Positions 1-4,980 of a stretch of 6,162 bases of DNA are shown piece by piece. The stretch spans positions 1 to 6,162 of the forward strand of contig JAUNAE010000230.1 in the NCBI GenBank assembly GCA_030527765.1. The letters are read 5' to 3'. The DNA comes from Eubacteriales bacterium (lineage in GTDB: Bacteria > Bacillota_A > Clostridia > Lachnospirales > Lachnospiraceae). A model generated the notes under the pieces. It worked only from the letters and a program-made list of their open reading frames with translations, was not told the DNA's origin and ran no database searches. The number at the start of each line of letters is the position of its first letter. Position 1 is the stretch's first letter. The position numbers and the translations under genes are program-made.

Positions 1-568
1 TGTCTCCCCAGGAACTGCTGATGCAGCATTTTTCTGTGGCACTGACTGCGTCCATCTGCGTAACACTGCCTATGACCATTTATCAGATTTGGGCATTTGT
101 CGGACCGGGGCTTCGAAAAAATGAGAATCTGCTGTTCAGACTGGCATTGATTTTTGGTCTCCTTTGCTTTGTGCTGGGAGTATTCTTTGCTTACAAAATT
201 ATGATTCCCTTTACATTGCGGTTTTAATTCAGATCAGCAATGGAAGTGATATTGCCCCATCCATCAGTGTTCAGAATTATATTTCATTTCTGATGACCTT
301 GTTTCTGGTGTTTGGCATGGTTTTTGAACTTCCGGTCCTTTCTGTCATCCTGACCCAGATGGGTCTTCTGAAGATTTCCTGGATGAAAAAAGGCAGGAAG
401 ATCATGATTGTTCTTATTTTTGTCATTGCAGCAGTTGTGACACCTCCGGACATTGTATCCCAGGTACTCGTGGCAGTGCCGATGCTTGTATTGTATGAAA
501 TCAGCATCCACTTGTCGGCATTTTTGCTGCTTCGCAAAAAGAAGAACAAAGAGTCAGAGGAAGATTAA
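1..568 (+). pseudogene. tatC: Sec-independent translocase subunit TatC, cut by window start and frameshifted
   Basis: TatC is the polytopic membrane receptor of the twin-arginine translocase; it recognises the RR signal of folded, cofactor-bearing proteins. The window enters mid-gene, in frame from base 3. About 188 residues are visible; TatC is usually about 240-260, so roughly the first 60 lie upstream. Family landmarks are the PxE start (SPQELLM), WAFVGPGL followed by KNENL (the conserved Glu after PGL), VFELPV in the fourth helix and the VTPPDIVSQ loop before the last helix. Frame 3 stops at TAA 225-227, just after the third helix (IMIPFTLRF). The matching remainder continues in frame 2 from about 227 (IQISNGSD) to TAA 566-568. 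One extra T in the run at 222-225 would give FTLRFLIQIS and restore the whole protein. As written the product lacks helices 4-6 and should be inactive. A sequencing or assembly error in the T run is a real alternative. Its neighbour downstream is a Tat substrate. Confidence 0.9.
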
Positions 569-651
569 ATCGTTACGAGACCATGATGACTCGAATCAAC
601 AAAGCGGAATGAAAGATTCCGAGAAAATAAAAAAAGGAAAGGAAAAAAAGT
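569..651 (+). other. Intergenic gap between tatC and the reductase gene
   Basis: These 83 bases hold the leader of the reductase gene. I see no convincing -35/-10 pair and no hairpin followed by a T run, so read-through from tatC is possible. The 3' half is very purine-rich and contains two AGGA boxes (635-638 and 640-643). The second lies 8 bases before the ATG at 652 and is the likely ribosome site. A small inverted repeat at 605-621 is listed separately. Confidence 0.6.
605..621 (+). other. Short perfect inverted repeat in the leader of the reductase gene
   Basis: CGGAAT (605-610) and ATTCCG (616-621) can pair as a 6-bp stem around a 5-base loop (GAAAG). It is followed by an A-rich stretch, not a T run, so it does not look like an intrinsic terminator on the + strand. 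It could affect mRNA stability or processing between tatC and the reductase, or be chance. Confidence 0.3.
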
Positions 652-2694
652 ATGGAGAACAGAACTATTTCAAGGCGTTCATTTGTGAAAGGACTGGCAG
701 CAGGTGCAGTCAGCATCGCCTCTCTGGGCATTCTCTCTGCCGGAGATTATGCACTGAAAGAGAAAGAGGCAGAGGCACTCCCGGAAGTGACTCCGGCAGC
801 GTCAAGCGGTCTGACATTTACTCCGGGTGAGTACACCGCATCTGCAAGAGGAATTGCAAGTGACGTAACCGTAACCTGTACGTTTGATGAGACAACCATG
901 ACCGACATCTCTATCGACGTATCCGGTGAGACAGCAGGAATCGGAGCGGATATCGGGCCGGAAATGAGAGAAAAAGTGCTGAGTGCACAGAGCTGTGATG
1001 TTGACGGCGTTACCGGTGCAACCATCACTTCCGATGCTATCAAACTGGCAGTTGCAGACTGTATGAGCCAGGCATCCGGTACAACCGTAACCGTAGGCGG
1101 AGGCGAAGAAGGTGAGGCAGCTGCTGCATCTGCAGACTGGCTTGGAGAGGCTCCGGAAGTTGCAGAAGAGGATATTACTGAGACTCTGGATACAGAGGTT
1201 CTTGTTGTTGGATGTGGAAGCGGCGGATGGATTGCGACCATGACCGCAGCACAGGCCGGCGCAAAGGTTCTCGTTGTTGAGAAACGTGAGACACCGACCG
1301 GAATCCGTCATGATATCGGAGCGATTGATTCCAAACTTCAGAAAGAAACAGAAAAAGATTTTCCGGAGTTCGCCATTGACAAAATGGAGGCACTGCAGGA
1401 GATTGTTCGCTATGGAAGCGGCTATGTAGATTCTGATCTCGTAAAAGTATGGATCAATGAGTCTGCAGAACTGGTAGACTGGCTTACAGACATTTTTGAA
1501 AAAGAAGGCTCTTACCGCATGGATCACGAGGGCGGTATCGGCAATCAGAAAGATCCGGGACGTGACAAAGCTTACGCAACCGGACATTCTCCAAACAAAA
1601 CAGACAAATGGGAAGATGGAACAACAACGGAAACCGTATTCCAGGCAATCTGTGATGAGCATGGGGTAGAGTGGAAACTCTCCACGGCACTTGTTAAGCT
1701 GGAACTGGATGAGAGCGGCAAGGTTACCGGTATTATCGCCCAGGATCAGAATGACCAGCATTATATCCGCATTAACGCTTCCAAGGGTGTGATTATGACT
1801 ACCGGCGGATATGCAACAAATACAGATATGATGCTTGCACTGCAGCCGGAAACCATGGAAATGAAAATCAACATTCCGCTTGGCTCTACTGCAGATGGAT
1901 CCGGTATTCGCGCAATGCTCTGGGAAGGTGCGCAGATGGATCCTACTCACGAGTCCATGATGTTCAACCGTGCTTCCTGTCTCCCGACAGATACTGCAGG
2001 ATATAAGACAAACGGAAAGTGGTTCTGGTTCGGTGAGCAGCCATTCCTCAAAGTAAATCTGAATGGTAAGAGATTCTGCAATGAGTCCGGTCCTTATGAA
2101 TTTATGCTTCATTCTATGTATATGCAGCCATATCACACCTACTGTGATATTTTTGACTCCAACAGCAAGAAATATGCAGAGCAGTTTGATGAGGTTGGAT
2201 GCTGCCGTCTGTTCCCGTTCGATAACGGTGCACTGAGCAACAGAGATTTCGATTCTGTATGGGATCAGATGATGACCGATCATGTAGATGAAGGATATCT
2301 GATCAAAGCAGACACTCTGGAAGAACTGGCTGAAGGTCTTGGAATCCCGGCAGACAATTTTGTAGAGACTGTTGAGAGATACAATGAGCTTTGCAAGAAG
2401 GGTGTAGATGAGGACTACGGTAAAGAGAAACATCGTATGACTCCGGTTGACAAAGCTCCGTTCTTTGGAATCAGAACCGGTGCATGGCATCTGACAACAC
2501 TGGATGGTATCCGTATCAATACAGACATGCAGGTAATCAAAGAAGACGGTACTCCGATTGAGGGACTGTATGCTTCCGGAGACTGCACAGGCGGATTCTT
2601 TGCGAACAATTATCCGAACCTTATGACGGGTCTTGCATGTGGACGTACTATGACCTTTGCACGTCACGCAGCAAAGCTTGTAGCAGGCAAATAA
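652..2694 (+). CDS. Tat-exported FMN/FAD flavoprotein reductase (fumarate/urocanate reductase superfamily)
   Basis: A 680-residue secreted or membrane-tethered reductase. Residues 7-13 (SRRSFVK) are a twin-arginine motif, followed by an uncharged h-region (15-31). No lipobox Cys is seen; cleavage after AEA (42) is possible. Residues about 50-140 form an FMN-binding domain of the RnfG/NqrC type, with the flavin-transferase motif DGVTGAT (118-124), so Thr124 should carry covalent FMN attached by ApbE. An acidic, Gly/Ala-rich linker (about 141-180) leads to an FAD_binding_2 domain: Rossmann GCGSGG at 187-192, TADGSGIRAMLWEGA near 413-427, NLNGKRFCNES at 469-479, and a C-terminal FAD segment GLYASGDCTGG ending near 648. 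The dicarboxylate-binding motifs of fumarate reductase look replaced (WHLTTLDG at 612-619, ANNYPN at 651-656), so the acceptor is probably another activated C=C compound. Start: ATG 652 puts the RR motif at the N terminus and has AGGA 8 bases upstream. The rnfC start lies 17 bases past the stop. Family is certain; substrate is unknown. Confidence 0.95.
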   Translation: MENRTISRRSFVKGLAAGAVSIASLGILSAGDYALKEKEAEALPEVTPAASSGLTFTPGEYTASARGIASDVTVTCTFDETTMTDISIDVSGETAGIGADIGPEMREKVLSAQSCDVDGVTGATITSDAIKLAVADCMSQASGTTVTVGGGEEGEAAAASADWLGEAPEVAEEDITETLDTEVLVVGCGSGGWIATMTAAQAGAKVLVVEKRETPTGIRHDIGAIDSKLQKETEKDFPEFAIDKMEALQEIVRYGSGYVDSDLVKVWINESAELVDWLTDIFEKEGSYRMDHEGGIGNQKDPGRDKAYATGHSPNKTDKWEDGTTTETVFQAICDEHGVEWKLSTALVKLELDESGKVTGIIAQDQNDQHYIRINASKGVIMTTGGYATNTDMMLALQPETMEMKINIPLGSTADGSGIRAMLWEGAQMDPTHESMMFNRASCLPTDTAGYKTNGKWFWFGEQPFLKVNLNGKRFCNESGPYEFMLHSMYMQPYHTYCDIFDSNSKKYAEQFDEVGCCRLFPFDNGALSNRDFDSVWDQMMTDHVDEGYLIKADTLEELAEGLGIPADNFVETVERYNELCKKGVDEDYGKEKHRMTPVDKAPFFGIRTGAWHLTTLDGIRINTDMQVIKEDGTPIEGLYASGDCTGGFFANNYPNLMTGLACGRTMTFARHAAKLVAGK

Positions 2695-2711
2695 TGCTTA
2701 GGGGGTAGACT

Positions 2712-4049
2712 ATGAAATTGAAGACATTTCGGGGCGGTGTTCACCCGGATGGAAAGAAAGAGCTTTCCCTTGGTGGCCCGGTCAATAAATATCTTCCGAA
2801 GGGAGATCTTGTATTCCCGGTGAATCAGCATATCGGAAAGCCGGCAAAACCGGTTGTTTCCAAAGGTGATCACGTACTTGCGGGACAGATTCTTGCGGAA
2901 GCGGACGGATTTGTATCTGCCAATATCATCAGTTCTGTATCCGGAACGGTAAAGGGAATTGAACAGAGAAGAACGGCATCCGGTGCCAAGGCCACCTGTG
3001 TGGTTGTTGAGAACGACGGGGAATATACCCTTATGGAAGGTGTCGGAAAGAAAATCGATGAGGAAACCGTTTCTAACAAAGATCTTCTCGATGCGGTAAA
3101 AAATGCCGGAATCGTTGGTATGGGCGGAGCAGGTTTTCCGACCCATGTGAAGCTTGCTGTGAAGGATCCGGAAGCGATTGATTTTGTCATTGCCAATGGT
3201 TCCGAGTGTGAACCGTATATCACCTGTGATGACCGTCTCATGCAGGAAGAAAACAGAGCTATCGTAGAAGGACTGAGACTGGTACTTCAGCTTTATCCGA
3301 ATGCAGTGGGTGTCATTGCAATTGAGGATAATAAGCCGGATGCAATCAAAGCAATGGAAGCGGTTTGCGCCGGAGAGAAACAGATTTCCGTACAGCCGGT
3401 GATGGCGAAGTATCCGGAAGGCGGAGAGCGTAATCTGATTTCTGTAATCAGTGGAAGAGACTTGCGATTCGGACAGCTTCCTGCAGATGTAGGCTGTGTG
3501 GTACTGAATGTAAGCACTTTGAATGCGATTTATCGTGCAGTACACTACTCAGAACCGCTGATGGAGCGTTATTTCACAGTATCCGGTGACGCAGTGGCGA
3601 AGCCATGCACCATGGCTGTGAAGATTGGTACTTCCTGTGAAGAATTAATTGAAGCGGCCGGTGGAATTAAGCCGGACTGCACGGTCAAAAAAGTTCTGAG
3701 CGGTGGCCCGATGATGGGAATCGCCATGGCGGCTCTGGATGTGCCGGTTGCAAAAAACAACAATGCCCTTACGGTACTGGCTGAGGATGAAGTAGAACTT
3801 GCGAAGATGCAGGAGACCGCATGTATTCGATGCGGAAGATGTACGAGAGCATGTCCGATTCATCTGATTCCTCAGATGATGGCGGATGCGGCAGAGCGAA
3901 AAGACTATGACCAGTATGAAAAACGCTACTATGGTCTGGATTGTATCGCCTGTGGTTCCTGTACCTACGTATGCCCGGCCAAACGGCCGCTGATGCAGCT
4001 GTTCAAACAGACAAAAGCTGATATTATGGCTGCAAAAAGAAAGAAGTAA
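2712..4049 (+). CDS. rnfC: Rnf electron transport complex subunit RnfC
   Basis: The 445-residue peripheral cytoplasmic subunit of Rnf, which binds NAD(H) and FMN and carries two [4Fe-4S] clusters. The N-terminal part (about 1-105) has the RnfC signature FRGGVHPDGKKELSLGG and a barrel-sandwich fold. The nucleotide/FMN domain related to the 51-kDa subunit of complex I follows, with the glycine loop GMGGAGFPTH (136-145) and NGSECEPYITCDDRLM. An SLBB-type segment lies around 285-345. Two ferredoxin motifs come next: Cys371/374/377/381 (CIRCGRCTRACP) and Cys411/414/417/421 (CIACGSCTYVCP). Length matches clostridial RnfC without the long C-terminal extension seen in proteobacterial forms. ATG 2712 is preceded by AGGGGG (2700-2705) at 6-base spacing. 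It sits 17 bases after the reductase stop and 13 bases before rnfD, so it is co-transcribed with both. The gene is intact, with all eight cluster cysteines and the glycine loop present. Confidence 0.97.
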   Translation: MKLKTFRGGVHPDGKKELSLGGPVNKYLPKGDLVFPVNQHIGKPAKPVVSKGDHVLAGQILAEADGFVSANIISSVSGTVKGIEQRRTASGAKATCVVVENDGEYTLMEGVGKKIDEETVSNKDLLDAVKNAGIVGMGGAGFPTHVKLAVKDPEAIDFVIANGSECEPYITCDDRLMQEENRAIVEGLRLVLQLYPNAVGVIAIEDNKPDAIKAMEAVCAGEKQISVQPVMAKYPEGGERNLISVISGRDLRFGQLPADVGCVVLNVSTLNAIYRAVHYSEPLMERYFTVSGDAVAKPCTMAVKIGTSCEELIEAAGGIKPDCTVKKVLSGGPMMGIAMAALDVPVAKNNNALTVLAEDEVELAKMQETACIRCGRCTRACPIHLIPQMMADAAERKDYDQYEKRYYGLDCIACGSCTYVCPAKRPLMQLFKQTKADIMAAKRKK

Positions 4050-4062
4050 GGGGGCTTAGAAC

Positions 4063-4980
4063 ATGAATAAGAAATTATTAAACGTATCATCAAGCCCGCA
4101 CATTCGCAGCAGCCTTACAACTGGAAAGGTTATGCTGGATGTTATGCTTGCCTTACTTCCGGCAGCTGTTTGCGGAGTTGTACGATACGGTCTTCACGCA
4201 TTTCTGCTCATTGCGGTTTCCATGGTCACCGCAATGCTCACAGAATTTGTATTTGATTATTTTGCGCATAAGCAGAATACGGTAAGAGATGGCAGTGCGG
4301 CTGTTACGGGACTTCTTCTCGCCCTGTCTCTGTCACCTTCTGTACCGCTTTATATTCCGGCAGTGGGAAGTATCTTTGCAATTCTTTTTGTAAAATGCTT
4401 CTTCGGAGGACTTGGTAAGAACTTTATGAACCCGGCTCTTGCAGGAAGATGTTTCCTTCTGATTTCATTTGGAAGCATTATGACAAGTTTCCCTGCAGAT
4501 GCAGTCAGCTCCTCCACACCACTTGCTGCTTTGAAAGCAGGAGAGAGCATTCATCTGGCAGCACTGTATTCCGGCAACGCAAGCGGCGTAATCGGTGGAT
4601 CTGCAGCAGCCCTTCTTATTGGAGGACTTCTTCTGTGGCTTATGGGCGGAATCACATTGGAGATTCCGGTGTCCTGTATAATTGCATTTACACTGTTTAT
4701 GGGACTGTTCGGAGGACAGGGATTTGATCCTCAGTTCCTTCTGGCACATCTTTGCGGCGGTGGTCTTCTCATGGGTGCATTCTTCATGGCAACAGATCCT
4801 GTCACAAGTCCGGTTACCCCAAAGGGGCATATGGTTTACGGTGCAGCAATCGGTATCATTGCGGCGATTTTCCGCGTGTACGGAACAGCAGCGGACTCTT
4901 TCAGCTATGCAATTATTATGTCCAATCTTCTTGTTCCGTTTATTGACAAACTTCCGATTCCACGTCCGCTTGGATACAAA
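4063..4980 (+). other. rnfD: RnfD module (membrane FMN subunit) of the fused frame
   Basis: Residues 1-306 match a complete RnfD, homologous to NqrB: a polytopic membrane protein carrying covalent FMN and probably riboflavin, part of the ion-translocation route. Landmarks are SSSPHIRSSLTTGKVMLDV near the N terminus, DGSAAVTGLLLALSLSP (76-92), KNFMNPALAGRCFLL (119-133), FFMATDPVTSPVTPKGHMVYGA (about 240-261) and the ending IPRPLGYK (299-306). The flavin attachment motif reads DAVSSSTPLA (146-155), with Thr152 the expected FMN-bearing residue. The usual S-G-A-T is S-S-S-T here. RnfD normally ends just after PRPLGYK, but here there is no stop and the frame continues into RnfG. Confidence 0.9.

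Noticed and set aside
216..232. Programmed -1 frameshift to rescue tatC
   Set aside because: Slipping back one base would move CGG/TTT to GCG/GTT, which re-pairs poorly. No classical X-XXY-YYZ heptamer in the right register and no obvious downstream structure was seen. A base loss in the T run is simpler.
605..640. Intrinsic terminator after tatC
   Set aside because: The stem is only 6 bp and is followed by A-rich, not T-rich, sequence on the + strand.
802..2667. A 621-codon open frame on the minus strand inside the reductase gene
   Set aside because: It is the exact codon-register complement of a well-supported gene, its translation is Cys/His/Ser-rich with no recognisable domain, and it is explained by missing TTA, CTA and TCA codons on the + strand.
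652..2694. Naming the reductase a fumarate reductase
   Set aside because: Only the superfamily is supported; the substrate-binding motifs that define fumarate reductase appear changed.
2664..3545. A 293-codon open frame on the minus strand inside rnfC
   Set aside because: Same cause: exact register complement of rnfC, no family resemblance.
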